NCBI RefSeq assembly: GCF_039534085.1
Contig: NZ_BAAAUT010000015.1
Coordinates: forward strand, 62,001 to 126,000
Length of the DNA stretch: 64,000 nucleotides
Reading direction: 5' to 3'
Source: Planomonospora_B alba
GTDB taxonomy: Bacteria > Actinomycetota > Actinomycetes > Streptosporangiales > Streptosporangiaceae
Under the pieces are notes generated by a model, which did no database searches, was not told the origin of the DNA, and saw only the letters and a list, made by a program, of their open reading frames with translations. Both the position numbers and the translations under genes were made by a program. Positions 6,629 through 14,520 of the stretch are shown piece after piece; positions within the stretch are counted from its first letter, which is position 1, and each line of letters begins with the position of its first letter.

Positions 6629-7954
6629 GTGAAGAATCCACAGCGCCCCAGCGGCATGCCGTACCACAAGTACCTGCCCGCCCACGAGCGGGTCGAGGTC
6701 GCACTGACCGACCGCACCTGGCCCGCCCGCAGGATCGGGCAGGCCCCGCTCTGGGTCTCCGAGGACCTGCGCGACGGCAACCAGGCACTGGCCGAACCGA
6801 TGGACACCCCCCGCAAGCGCCGCATGTTCGACCTGCTGACCGGGATGGGGTTCAAGGAGATCGTGGTCGGGTTCCCCGCGGCCAGCCGCACCGATTTCGA
6901 CTTCGTCCGGCATCTGGCCGCCACCGGCGCCGTGCCCGAGGACGTGACGGTCTCGGTGCTCACCGCCGCCCGCGCGGACCTGATCGACCGCACCTTCGCC
7001 GCCGTCGACGGCCTGCCCCGGGCGCTCGTCCACCTCTACACCCCGACCGCCCCCGTCTGGCGCGAGGTGGTGCTCGGCCGCGGGCGCGCCGAGGTCCGCG
7101 CCATGATCAAGGAGGCCGCCACGCGCATGGCGCGGCTCGCGGACGAGGGCACCCGGTTCGAGTTCTCGCCGGAGGTGTTCAACTCGACCGAGCCGGACTT
7201 CGTGCTGGAGATCTGCAACGACCTCACCCGGCTGTGGGACGCCTCGCCCGACCGGCCGGTCGTCCACAACCTGCCCGCCACCGTGGAGATCGCCTCCCCG
7301 AACGTCTACGCCGACCAGATCGAGTACATGGACCGCCACCTGGAGCGGCGCGAGTCGGTCGTCCTGTCGGTCCACCCCCACAACGACCGCGGGACCGGAG
7401 TGGCCTGCGCCGAACTCGCCATGCTCGCGGGGGCGCAGCGGGTGGAGGGCTGCCTGTTCGGCAACGGTGAGCGCACCGGCAACGTCGACCTGGTGACCCT
7501 CGCGCTCAACCTGTACTCCCAGGGCGTGGACCCGATGCTCGACTTCTCCGACATCGACGGCATCCGCCGCACGGTGGAGGAATGCGTCCGGCTGCCGGTC
7601 CACCCCCGTCACCCCTACGGGGGCGAACTCGTCTACACCGCCTTCTCCGGCACCCACCAGGACGCCATCGGCAAGGGCCTGGCCCGCGCCGGCGAGCGCC
7701 CCCACTGGGACGTGCCGTACCTGCCGATCGACCCCTCCGACGTGGGCCGCGCCTACGAGGCGGTGATCCGGGTCAACAGCCAGTCGGGCAAGGGAGGCGT
7801 CTGCTACCTGCTCCGCGAGCACTACGGGGTGGACCTGCCGGAGGAACGGCGGACCGACTTCGCCCGCGTCGTCCAGGCCGCGGCCGACGAGAGCGGCCGG
7901 GAGCTCACACCGGAGGACCTGTGGAGCCTCTACGAGGCCACCTACCAGGCGTGA
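6629..7954 (+). CDS. 2-isopropylmalate synthase paralog lacking the C-terminal regulatory domain (441 aa)
   Basis: The TIM-barrel catalytic part of LeuA is intact: LRDGNQAL near residue 48, the metal-binding HPHNDRG near residue 250 and GNGERTGN near residue 282, followed by the subdomain LVYTAFSGTHQDAI and the linker VNSQSGKGG. The protein stops near the point where full LeuA continues into its ~120-residue allosteric leucine-binding domain; the full-length leuA of this window (48267-49973) has that domain. Condensation of acetyl-CoA with 2-oxoisovalerate is the expected reaction, but without the domain it should resist leucine feedback. A different 2-oxo acid substrate is possible. The start is GTG with AAGGA upstream. 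Control is inferred from the FadR-type dyad and the leucine leader. Confidence 0.88.
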   Translation: MKNPQRPSGMPYHKYLPAHERVEVALTDRTWPARRIGQAPLWVSEDLRDGNQALAEPMDTPRKRRMFDLLTGMGFKEIVVGFPAASRTDFDFVRHLAATGAVPEDVTVSVLTAARADLIDRTFAAVDGLPRALVHLYTPTAPVWREVVLGRGRAEVRAMIKEAATRMARLADEGTRFEFSPEVFNSTEPDFVLEICNDLTRLWDASPDRPVVHNLPATVEIASPNVYADQIEYMDRHLERRESVVLSVHPHNDRGTGVACAELAMLAGAQRVEGCLFGNGERTGNVDLVTLALNLYSQGVDPMLDFSDIDGIRRTVEECVRLPVHPRHPYGGELVYTAFSGTHQDAIGKGLARAGERPHWDVPYLPIDPSDVGRAYEAVIRVNSQSGKGGVCYLLREHYGVDLPEERRTDFARVVQAAADESGRELTPEDLWSLYEATYQA

Positions 7955-7959
7955 CCGCC

Positions 7960-8001
7960 CCGGTCCGGTGCCCGGGGGCCCGCCCCCGGGCACCGGACCG
8001 G
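7960..8001 (+). terminator. Strong hairpin terminator after leuA2
   Basis: A perfect 19-bp stem (7960-7978 with 7983-8001) has a 4-nt loop directly after the leuA2 stop. There is no U-tract, as is common for high-GC actinomycete terminators. Confidence 0.8.
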
Positions 8002-8052
8002 GGGCGAACGGAAACGATCACCTCGGGACCTCCGGGCTTCTAGAGTCGGGGC

Positions 8053-8553
8053 ATGTCCTTCGAAACGGTGAACGTCGTCTACCGCAAGTACGACGGCAGC
8101 CTGCACTGGCACCATCCCGCCCTGTTCCTCGGGGAGGACGAGCACGGCCTGTGGACCGGCTGCGTCGCGGGCACCCTCGGCCGCAGGGGCTCCGAGCCCC
8201 CGGTCTCCTGGCCGCACCCCTTCGTCATCCTCTTCCCCCGCGACGCGTGGTGGACGGCCCTGTTCAACGCCGAGCCCAACAAGACCGAGATCTACTGCGA
8301 CATCACCACCGTGCCGGAGTGGCGCGACGGCGAGGTCACCATGGTCGACCTGGACCTCGACGTGATCCGCATGCGCGACGGCCGGATCTTCCTCGACGAC
8401 GAGGACGAGTTCGCCGAGCACCAGGTCCGCTACTCCTATCCCCCGGACGTCGTCGCGAGCGCCCGCGCCGCGGCCGGCCACCTGATGGAGGCCGTCACCT
8501 CCTTCACCGACCCCTTCGCCGCGCCGCCCCGCTGGCTCTCCCACGTCACCTGA
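8053..8553 (+). CDS. DUF402 family protein, 166 aa
   Basis: The family is recognised from the pattern VYRKYDGSLHWHHPALFLGE at the N-terminus, the central WWTALFN, the aspartate-rich VDLDLDVIRMRDG and LDDEDEF with acidic metal ligands, and the helical C-terminus. DUF402 proteins include nucleoside di- and triphosphate phosphatases and FomD-type enzymes, so a metal-dependent phosphohydrolase of small nucleotides is likely but unproven. TAGAGT (8041-8046) lies exactly 6 nt before the ATG, so the mRNA is probably leaderless. The gene stands alone between a strong terminator and the ABC exporter region. Confidence 0.85.
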   Translation: MSFETVNVVYRKYDGSLHWHHPALFLGEDEHGLWTGCVAGTLGRRGSEPPVSWPHPFVILFPRDAWWTALFNAEPNKTEIYCDITTVPEWRDGEVTMVDLDLDVIRMRDGRIFLDDEDEFAEHQVRYSYPPDVVASARAAAGHLMEAVTSFTDPFAAPPRWLSHVT

Positions 8554-8719
8554 TCCTCGGCGGCCGGCCCGCGCCGCGCCACCCGCCGTAGGACCGGCGC
8601 CCGCGCCCCGGCCGTCCATCCGGACGCGCCCCGGCCGTGCGGCGACGGGCCGGGGCGCGGCCGTACGGCGGGCCGGGGCGCGACCCGGCCCCCACCCGGC
8701 TGTGGACCCGGCCCACGAT

Positions 8720-8750
8720 TTGATCTCAAGCTTGGTTGAGGTTTTAGGGT
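8720..8750 (+). promoter_or_regulatory. MerR-type promoter of the ABC exporter transcript
   Basis: TTGATC (8720-8725) and TAGGGT (8745-8750) are separated by 19 bp, the overlong spacer typical of MerR-activated promoters. The dyad CTCAAGCTTGGTTGAG (8725-8740, one mismatch) sits between the two elements, as MerR/SoxR-class operators do. The ATG of a small ORF follows exactly 6 nt after the -10. No MerR gene is in the window. Confidence 0.65.
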
Positions 8751-8756
8751 CGAGCC

Positions 8757-8897
8757 ATGAATCCAGGCGAGCCCCGCGGCTTTCGAGGACGTCTCCGCAG
8801 AGAGGGACCGGTCATGAGGGAACACGGCGCGATCCCGCGTCCAGGATCCGGTCCCGGGCTCGTCATCCCGGCGGCGGAGATCGGTGGTGTGCGATGA
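8757..8897 (+). CDS. Small leaderless ORF (46 aa) translationally coupled to the ABC exporter
   Basis: The ATG lies 6 nt after the -10 hexamer. The ORF ends at TGA 8895-8897, overlapping the exporter's ATG at 8894 as ATGA. The product begins MNPGEPRGFRGRLRREGPVM and ends AAEIGGVR; it is basic and glycine-rich with no membrane segment, and I do not recognise it. It may be a true small protein or only a device to deliver ribosomes to the exporter start, which lacks a good ribosome-binding site of its own. Confidence 0.5.
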   Translation: MNPGEPRGFRGRLRREGPVMREHGAIPRPGSGPGLVIPAAEIGGVR

Positions 8898-10789
8898 GCA
8901 TGGAGATGACGGCGTGGAACGCCCTGTACCGGACGATGAACGCCCAGGACGACCGGCGGCCGTTCTCCAGGGCGGCGCTCCGGCGGATCGCGGCCTTCGC
9001 CCGGCCGCACCGCCGGCGGCTGGTGTGGTTCATGGTCCTCAGCCTGGTGACGGCCGTCCTGACCGTCGCCACCCCGGTGCTCGCCGGCCGCGCCGTCGAC
9101 GCCATCGTCAGGGGCGCCCCGCTGGACGTCGTCGTCCGCCTGGCCGCGCTCATCGCCGCCATCGCGCTGGCGGAGGCCGGGCTCGGACTGGTGGCGCGCT
9201 GGCTGTCGGCGTCCATCGGCGAAGGGCTGATCCTCGACCTGCGCACCGCGGTCTTCGACCACGTGCAGCGCATGCCGATCGCCTTCTTCACCCGGACCCG
9301 GACCGGAGCGCTGGTCAGCCGGTTGAACAACGACGTCATCGGCGCGCAGCGGGCGTTCACCGACGTGCTGTCCAACGTGGTCGGCAATCTGGCGATGCTG
9401 ACGCTCACCCTGGCCGTGATGGTGGAGATCTCCTGGCAGATCACCCTGCTCGCGCTGGTGCTGCTGCCGGTGTTCGTCCTGCCCGCCCGGCGGATGGGCA
9501 CCCGGCTGGCGCGGCTCCGCCGCGAGGCGGCCGACCACAACGCGGCGATGGGCACCCAGATGACGGAGCGCTTCTCCGCGCCGGGCGCGATGCTCGTGAA
9601 GCTCTTCGGGCGCCCGGCGCGGGAGTCGGCGGAGTTCACGGCGCGTGCCCGGCGGGTGCGCGACATCGGAGTGCGCACCGCGATGGTGCAGTCGGCGTTC
9701 GTCACCGCGCTGACGCTGGTCTCCGCGCTGGCGCTGGCGGTCGTCTACGGGCTCGGCGGCTTCTACGCGCTGCGGGGGACGCTGGACCCGGGGGCCGTCG
9801 TCGCGCTCGCGCTGCTGCTCACCCGTCTCTACGCGCCGCTGACCTCCCTGGCCGGCGCGCGGGTGGAGGTGATGAGCGCCCTGGTGAGCTTCGAGCGGGT
9901 CTTCGAGGTGCTGGACCTGGAGCCCATGATCGCCGATCGGCCCGGCGCGCGGCGGGTGCCGGACGGGCCGGTCTCGGTGGAGTTCGACGGGGTGCGCTTC
10001 GGCTACCCGTCGGCGGAGAAGGTCTCGCTCGCCTCGCTGGAGGAGGTCGCCGCGCTGGACGCGCGCGGCGGCGCCGAGGTCCTGCACGACGTCTCCTTCC
10101 GCGTCGAGCCGGGACGGATGGTGGCGCTGGTGGGGTCGTCGGGGGCGGGCAAGTCGACGATCGCGCAGTTGCTGCCGCGCCTGTACGACGTCGACGCCGG
10201 CGCCGTACGGCTGGCGGGCGTGGACGTGCGGGACCTGTCGGCCGAGTCGATCCGCGAGACGGTCGGGATGGTGACGCAGGACGGGCATCTGTTCCACGAG
10301 TCGATCCGCGCCAACCTGCTGCTGGCCAGGCCCGAGGCGGCGGACGAGGAGCTGTGGGACGCCCTGCGCCGCGCCCGGCTCGACGGCCTCGTCGCCGCGT
10401 TGCCCGACGGCCTGGACACCGTGGTCGGCGAGCGCGGCTACCGGCTCTCCGGCGGGGAGCGGCAGCGGCTGACGATCGCCCGGCTGCTGCTGGCCAGGCC
10501 CCGGGTGGTGATCCTCGACGAGGCCACCGCTCACCTGGACTCCACCTCGGAGGCGGCGGTGCAGGAGGCGCTGGGTGAGGCGCTCGCCGGCCGGACCGCG
10601 GTGGTCATCGCGCACCGGCTCTCCACCGTCCGGGCCGCCGACCTGATCCTGGTGGTCGAGGAGGGGCGGATCGTGGAGCGCGGCACGCACACCGAGCTGC
10701 TGGCCGCCGGCGGCCGCTACGCGGAGCTGTACCGGACCCAGTTCGACCGGCCTGAGCAGCCCTCCGCCCTGGAGGCGGCCGCCCGCTGA
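8894..10789 (+). CDS. ABC exporter, fused permease-ATPase (MsbA/LmrA-like half transporter)
   Basis: The 631-residue chain begins MSMEMTAWNALYRTM. A type-1 ABC exporter membrane domain with six hydrophobic segments spans about residues 45-330 (the intracellular loop motif VQRMPIAFFTRTRTGALVSR is visible). The ATPase domain (about 360-610) has Walker A GSSGAGKS, Q-loop VTQDGHLF, signature LSGGERQR, Walker B VVILDEAT and H-loop IAHRLSTV. Such half transporters work as dimers and export hydrophobic compounds or drugs. A ~20-residue insertion (SAEKVSLASLEEVAALDARG) sits between the first ATPase strands. The start at 8894 overlaps a leaderless small ORF driven by a MerR-type promoter, suggesting drug- or redox-responsive expression. 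Confidence 0.92.
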   Translation: MSMEMTAWNALYRTMNAQDDRRPFSRAALRRIAAFARPHRRRLVWFMVLSLVTAVLTVATPVLAGRAVDAIVRGAPLDVVVRLAALIAAIALAEAGLGLVARWLSASIGEGLILDLRTAVFDHVQRMPIAFFTRTRTGALVSRLNNDVIGAQRAFTDVLSNVVGNLAMLTLTLAVMVEISWQITLLALVLLPVFVLPARRMGTRLARLRREAADHNAAMGTQMTERFSAPGAMLVKLFGRPARESAEFTARARRVRDIGVRTAMVQSAFVTALTLVSALALAVVYGLGGFYALRGTLDPGAVVALALLLTRLYAPLTSLAGARVEVMSALVSFERVFEVLDLEPMIADRPGARRVPDGPVSVEFDGVRFGYPSAEKVSLASLEEVAALDARGGAEVLHDVSFRVEPGRMVALVGSSGAGKSTIAQLLPRLYDVDAGAVRLAGVDVRDLSAESIRETVGMVTQDGHLFHESIRANLLLARPEAADEELWDALRRARLDGLVAALPDGLDTVVGERGYRLSGGERQRLTIARLLLARPRVVILDEATAHLDSTSEAAVQEALGEALAGRTAVVIAHRLSTVRAADLILVVEEGRIVERGTHTELLAAGGRYAELYRTQFDRPEQPSALEAAAR

Positions 10790-10800
10790 ACCGGCCGGGT

Positions 10801-10840
10801 GCCGCCGTGGTGCCGCAGCGGCACCCGGCACCACGGCGGC
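10801..10840. terminator. Bidirectional hairpin between convergent genes
   Basis: A perfect 14-bp stem (10801-10814 with 10827-10840) lies between the exporter (+) and the enoyl-CoA hydratase (-). A short direct repeat (GGCGGCGTCACAGC) follows it. Confidence 0.7.
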
Positions 10841-10855
10841 GTCACAGCGGCGGCG

Positions 10856-11629
10856 TCACAGCGGCGGGAAGCGCGGGGGGCGGCGCTCCAGGAAGCTGGC
10901 GACGCCCTCGGCGAAGTCCGGCCGGCCGAAGGACTCCACCATCAGGCGCCTGGCCTCGGTCTCCGCCGCCCCGAGCGTGGTGGTCCAGTCACCCCAGACC
11001 TGGCGCTTCATCACCGCCATGGAGGCCGGAGAGCTGTGCACGGCCAGCTCGCGGGCGTAGGCCAGGGTCTCCTCCATCAGGTCCTGCCGGGCCACCGAGC
11101 GGGCCGCCAGGCCCAGCGCGTACGCCTCCCGCCCGGTGAAGGTCCGTCCGGACAGCAGCAGGTCCATGGCCCTGGCCTGGCCGATCAGACGGGGCAGGAC
11201 CCAGGACAGGCCGTACTCGGCGATCAGTCCCCGGCGGGCGAAGGCGGTGGTCCACTTGGCGTCCGCGGCGGTGAAGACCAGGTCGCAGACGAGGGCGTGG
11301 ACCATGCCGAGCCCGGCGCAGGCGCCGTTGACGGCGGCGATGACCGGCTTGCCGAGGGTGGTGGGGAAGGTCGTGGGGCGCGGATCCGGCTCGCCGTCGT
11401 AGGAGCCGTCCTGGAGCGCGCCGAGCGTCCGGAAGTCCGCCCCGGCGCAGAAGCCCCGCCCGGCCCCGGTGACGACGATCACCCGGACCTCCGGGTTCTT
11501 CTCCCCCTCGGCGAGCAGATCGAAGTAGCGCCGCCCCATCTCGTCGGTCCAGGCGTTGAGCCGGTCCGGCCGGTTGAGGGTCAGCGTCAGCACGCCCTGG
11601 TCGATCGAGGACAGCACCGGTTCCTGCAT
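10856..11629 (-). CDS. Enoyl-CoA hydratase/isomerase family protein (crotonase fold), 257 aa
   Basis: The crotonase fold is clear: LTLTLNRPDRLNAW at residues ~14-27, the oxyanion-hole segment VTGAGRGFCAGADF near residue 55, NGACAGLG near 102, and the catalytic-Glu region IAEYGLSWVLPRLIGQA near 133. It acts on acyl-CoA thioesters in the cytosol, for example in fatty acid degradation; the exact substrate is not predictable. The start at 11629 follows an AAGGGGTGGG ribosome-binding site; GTG at 11635 is an alternative. A 13-bp palindrome 24 bp upstream is a candidate TetR-type operator. The gene stands alone. Confidence 0.92.
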   Translation of the reverse strand: MQEPVLSSIDQGVLTLTLNRPDRLNAWTDEMGRRYFDLLAEGEKNPEVRVIVVTGAGRGFCAGADFRTLGALQDGSYDGEPDPRPTTFPTTLGKPVIAAVNGACAGLGMVHALVCDLVFTAADAKWTTAFARRGLIAEYGLSWVLPRLIGQARAMDLLLSGRTFTGREAYALGLAARSVARQDLMEETLAYARELAVHSSPASMAVMKRQVWGDWTTTLGAAETEARRLMVESFGRPDFAEGVASFLERRPPRFPPL

Positions 11630-11652
11630 TCCCACCCCTTCCTCCGAGCTAC

Positions 11653-11665
11653 AGAACAACGTTCT
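11653..11665 (-). promoter_or_regulatory. Palindrome AGAAC-N3-GTTCT upstream of the enoyl-CoA hydratase
   Basis: A perfect 5-3-5 dyad lies 24-36 bp upstream of the start codon. TetR-family acyl-CoA-responsive repressors often bind dyads of this kind near fatty-acid genes; the regulator itself is not in the window. Confidence 0.4.
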
Positions 11666-11703
11666 ACACCCTTTCCTCCTCCGGCAACACCCACCGCGGG
11701 CAC

Positions 11704-11792
11704 CGTCCGGGAACGGCGACCGGCACGCCGTCCGGGAACGGCGGCCGGGGACGGCGACCGGGGACGGCGACCGGGGACGGCCGGGGACGGCC
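11704..11792. repeat. Low-complexity tandem repeat (GGGGACGGCGACC-type units)
   Basis: Short imperfect units (GTCCGGGAACGGCG, then CGACCGGGGACGG repeated) fill the space between the enoyl-CoA hydratase promoter and the nitric oxide synthase stop. It contains no coding signal and probably arose by slippage. Confidence 0.6.
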
Positions 11793-11811
11793 GCCCCGCC
11801 GCCCCCGGCGG

Positions 11812-13023
11812 TCACCAGCCCTGCGGCGCGGCGCGGCCGAGCCCCAGCTCCAGCGAGTCGGGGTGGTGGGCGAAAGCCGGCGAGAGCCGCACGTCGGTGT
11901 AGTAGCGGTGGAAGACCGGCGTGGCCGAACCCGAGATCGGCGGAACGATCCAGCTCCAGTCCGCCGGGCAGGTCCGCCCCGCCCGTTCCTCCCGCTCCAG
12001 GTGGATCAGGAAGCGCCGCGCCTCGGTGTGGTGGTCGGTCATGGTCACCCCCGCCTTCTCGAAGGAGTGCAGGACCGCGACGTTCAGCTCCACCAGGGCG
12101 TGGTCGCGCCAGAGCGAGCGGTCGTTGCCGACCTCCAGGCCCATCCGCCGGGCCACGACCGGCAGCAGGTCGTAGCGGTCCTCGTCCGCCAGGTTGCGCG
12201 CGCCGATCTCGGTGCCCATGTACCACCCGTTGAACGGCGCCGCCCGGTAGCAGACGCCGCCGATCTCCAGGCACATGTTCGAGATCGCCGGTACGGCGTG
12301 CCAGCGCAGCCCGAGCTCCTCGAACCAGGGGTGGACCGGGTGCGAGATCGGCACCTCCAGCACCGCGTCGCCGGGGAGCTCCGCCAGCAGCGGCGGCCCC
12401 GGATCCGCTGAGACCGCCAGGGGGAGCACGTCGAACGGCGTGCCCGGGCCACCCGGCCAGCCCAGCTTGCGGAGCATCGTGGTGAACCCCGCGTACCGGG
12501 GGTCGCCGACGACCGAGCCGTCGTCCATCTCGTATCCGGCGTACCGGATCAGCTGCTCGTTCCAGATCCTCGGCCCCGGCGCTCCCGGCCGGTCGGGGGC
12601 GAACACCGTGACGGTGGGACGGATCCGGCGCCCGGGCGCCGCGTCCCGCAGATGCTCCACGCACTCGGCCGCGACCTGCCGGGGATCGCGCACGTGCCTG
12701 CGGTCGCGCACCCGCAGCGAACGCCAGTAGAGCCGCCCGATGCACCGGCCGCTGTTGCGCCAGGCCGCCCTCGCCCCGAAGACCAGCTCACCGGGCGTGT
12801 GCGTGTAGGTCCCCGTCCTGCCGATCTCCGCCCGCACCTCGCGCAGGCGCGGCTCCACCGGTCCCGCCGCGGGGTTCTCCGCGTGGAACAACCTCAGATA
12901 CTCCTCTGCCGCCGCCGTCACGTCGCCGTACGGCGCCACCGGCGCCGGCGCCTGCTCGTGGGGACCGCGGGCACCGTGAACCGGCTCCGGCGCACGCCGC
13001 CGGGACCTCCGCCAGGTCAGCAC
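11812..13023 (-). CDS. nos: Bacterial nitric oxide synthase, oxygenase domain
   Basis: The enzyme oxidises L-arginine to NO and citrulline using heme and tetrahydrobiopterin or tetrahydrofolate. The heme-ligand motif WRNSGRCIGR and the substrate/pterin region PFNGWYMGTEIGARNL are both present, and the C-terminal end WSWIVPPISGSATPVFH is intact. There is no reductase domain, as in other bacterial enzymes, so electrons must come from housekeeping flavoproteins. Family homology starts near TAAAEEYLRLFHAE. The GTG at 13023 (GGTGG upstream) is the most plausible start, leaving a short basic, proline-rich N-terminal extension; GTG 13035 or a later start is possible. Neighbours give no pathway hint. 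Confidence 0.93.
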   Translation of the reverse strand: MLTWRRSRRRAPEPVHGARGPHEQAPAPVAPYGDVTAAAEEYLRLFHAENPAAGPVEPRLREVRAEIGRTGTYTHTPGELVFGARAAWRNSGRCIGRLYWRSLRVRDRRHVRDPRQVAAECVEHLRDAAPGRRIRPTVTVFAPDRPGAPGPRIWNEQLIRYAGYEMDDGSVVGDPRYAGFTTMLRKLGWPGGPGTPFDVLPLAVSADPGPPLLAELPGDAVLEVPISHPVHPWFEELGLRWHAVPAISNMCLEIGGVCYRAAPFNGWYMGTEIGARNLADEDRYDLLPVVARRMGLEVGNDRSLWRDHALVELNVAVLHSFEKAGVTMTDHHTEARRFLIHLEREERAGRTCPADWSWIVPPISGSATPVFHRYYTDVRLSPAFAHHPDSLELGLGRAAPQGW

Positions 13024-13248
13024 TGAACCAACCACCCATGCACAACTCACGGGCACGGCGGCCGTTCCGGGCGGCGCGGTACCCTGCGCGCAGTGTCCCT
13101 TCCCCACTGCGGTCACTGTGGTCCGCGGCAGCCGCGCTCCGCTCCGCCGGGTCCACGCCAGGAGGCGCGGGCACGGCGAGACCGGGTGCGGCGCTCATCA
13201 TTTTCTGTGATTCACCAGCATTTGTCCCCCGAACGGGACAGGAACGTC

Positions 13249-13281
13249 GAAGGCCCCGGGAGCGATGCTCCCGGGGCCTTC
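13249..13281 (-). terminator. Terminator of the tRNA-Asn gene
   Basis: A perfect 15-bp stem (13249-13263 with 13267-13281) with a 3-nt loop starts 3 bp past the CCA end of the tRNA. Confidence 0.8.
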
Positions 13282-13284
13282 CGG

Positions 13285-13360
13285 TGGCTCCCGCGATAGG
13301 ACTCGAACCTATAACCTGCCGGTTAACAGCCGGCTGCTCTGCCGATTGAGCTACACGGGA
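13285..13360 (-). tRNA. tRNA-Asn (anticodon GTT), CCA encoded
   Basis: The cloverleaf is complete. The acceptor is TCCCGTG/CGCGGGA with one G-U pair, the D-arm is GCTC/GAGC, the anticodon stem CCGGC has loop TGTTAAC, and the T-arm contains GGTTCGAGTCC. The discriminator is G, followed by encoded CCA (13285-13287). A TAATCT hexamer upstream on the same strand may be its -10 element. Confidence 0.97.
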
Positions 13361-13525
13361 TCGTGCGTTGCGCCCCGTTGACCGGGGATTTCTCCCCGCT
13401 CCCTGCGGCGCATGAATAGATTAGCGCACTCTCGGAGTGCGTGTCGCATCGGCGGCTCGGGGTAGGTCCGAGAGGAATCGCGATCCGTGGGTAGGGTCCG
13501 GCTGAGCACGCCTGTGGAGGTGGAG

Positions 13526-13816
13526 ATGTATCGGATGATGTTCTGCGCAGGACTGGCCGTGGGGTACGTCCTCGGCAGCCGGGCCGGCCGGGAGCGCTAC
13601 GAGCAGATCAAGCGGATGGCCCAGCGGGTGACCGACAACCCGTCCGTGCAGGAGGCGGCCGGGCTGGTCGGCGCGCAGGTCTCCAAGGTGACCACCATGG
13701 CCAAGGACCAGGTGGCCAGCCGCCTGCCCCACTCCCGCGGGGAGGAGCAGGACGGCAGCGGGACCGGTTGGCCGGAGGAGGCGAAGACGACCACCGTCTC
13801 GCCCTCGCCGTACTGA
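13526..13816 (+). CDS. Small membrane-anchored protein, YtxH-like, 96 aa
   Basis: The start MYRMMFCAGLAVGYVLGSRA at 13526 is set by GGAGGTGGAG directly upstream. An N-terminal hydrophobic segment with the GYVLGSRAGRERYEQIK pattern is followed by an amphipathic helix (NPSVQEAAGLVGAQVSKV) and a disordered acidic tail. This layout is common in short actinobacterial proteins annotated as YtxH domain or hypothetical. It is probably a membrane-tethered, cytoplasm-facing coiled protein of unknown role. TAGGGT near 13492 may be its promoter -10 element. Confidence 0.75.
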   Translation: MYRMMFCAGLAVGYVLGSRAGRERYEQIKRMAQRVTDNPSVQEAAGLVGAQVSKVTTMAKDQVASRLPHSRGEEQDGSGTGWPEEAKTTTVSPSPY

Positions 13817-13945
13817 TCGACCGCCCGTAGCGGCACCGCACCGCCCGGCCCGGTCGGCCTGTCGCCCTGCCGGGCCGGCGGGCCGACCGGGCCGGCGGCC
13901 CGCGCTCCCGGCGGCTTCTCCGTGCGGCAGGCCCGGGCGGCGGCC

Positions 13946-14407
13946 TCAGATGCCGAAGCTCCGGCGCGCCCCCTCCAGCGCCTGCTCGGCCAGGGCCCGG
14001 AGGCCGGGGTCGTCCCCGTCGAGGCCCGCGTCGAAGCCGAGCTGCCAGACCACCTCGCCGTCCTCCGCGCGCCGGGCGACCAGTCTCACCCCTCCCCGCG
14101 CGTCCAGCGGCACGTACTGGCTGACCAGGATGGAGGAGATCACCCGCTCCCGCACCGCCTCCGGGATCCGCCCCGGCTCCGGCAGCGGCACCCGGTGCTC
14201 CTGCCCGTCCGTGGTGACGACCGTCAGCCCCTCCTCGTCCCACACGCCGCGGTCGACCCGGAACCACGGCAACCGCAGCCGCCCGAGGTAGAGCGCCCGG
14301 TCCGTGGCGATCACATGGCCGTCGGGCCCGTGGGCGTAGGTCAGGACCCGGTCCGGTGGCACGACCGCGGCGCGGACCTCGGCGGGCGTGCGGTTGAAGA
14401 GCCTCAT
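13946..14407 (-). CDS. Conserved actinobacterial hypothetical protein, 153 aa
   Basis: The sequence alternates short beta strands (VLTYAHGPDGHVIATDRALY, then LPWFRVDRGVWDEEGLTVVT) and ends in a helix (LRALAEQALEGARRSFGI). This resembles the PH-like-fold conserved proteins frequent in actinomycetes; no catalytic motif is visible and no function can be given. TAGCGT (14414-14419) lies 6 nt before the ATG, and the intervening GGAGGC could also serve as a weak ribosome-binding site, so a leaderless start is likely. Confidence 0.75.
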   Translation of the reverse strand: MRLFNRTPAEVRAAVVPPDRVLTYAHGPDGHVIATDRALYLGRLRLPWFRVDRGVWDEEGLTVVTTDGQEHRVPLPEPGRIPEAVRERVISSILVSQYVPLDARGGVRLVARRAEDGEVVWQLGFDAGLDGDDPGLRALAEQALEGARRSFGI

Positions 14408-14520
14408 GCCTCCACGCTATCCGCGTGCGGGACGGGGGCGGACCCCGCGTGGGCCGCCCGCCGCCCGCACGGCGGCGGCTCCCCGCCCCGCGCCACCCGC
14501 GTCCGGCCCGGCGGCAGGCC

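Noticed and set aside
11653..11665. KstR-type operator at the enoyl-CoA hydratase
   Set aside because: The KstR site has a two-base spacer between AAC and GTT; this dyad has three. It is listed only as a palindrome.
13023..13116. Upstream GTG at 13116 as the start of nitric oxide synthase
   Set aside because: The extra 30 residues are not conserved in the family and the codons look like spacer DNA; a start at 13023 or 13035 is more plausible.
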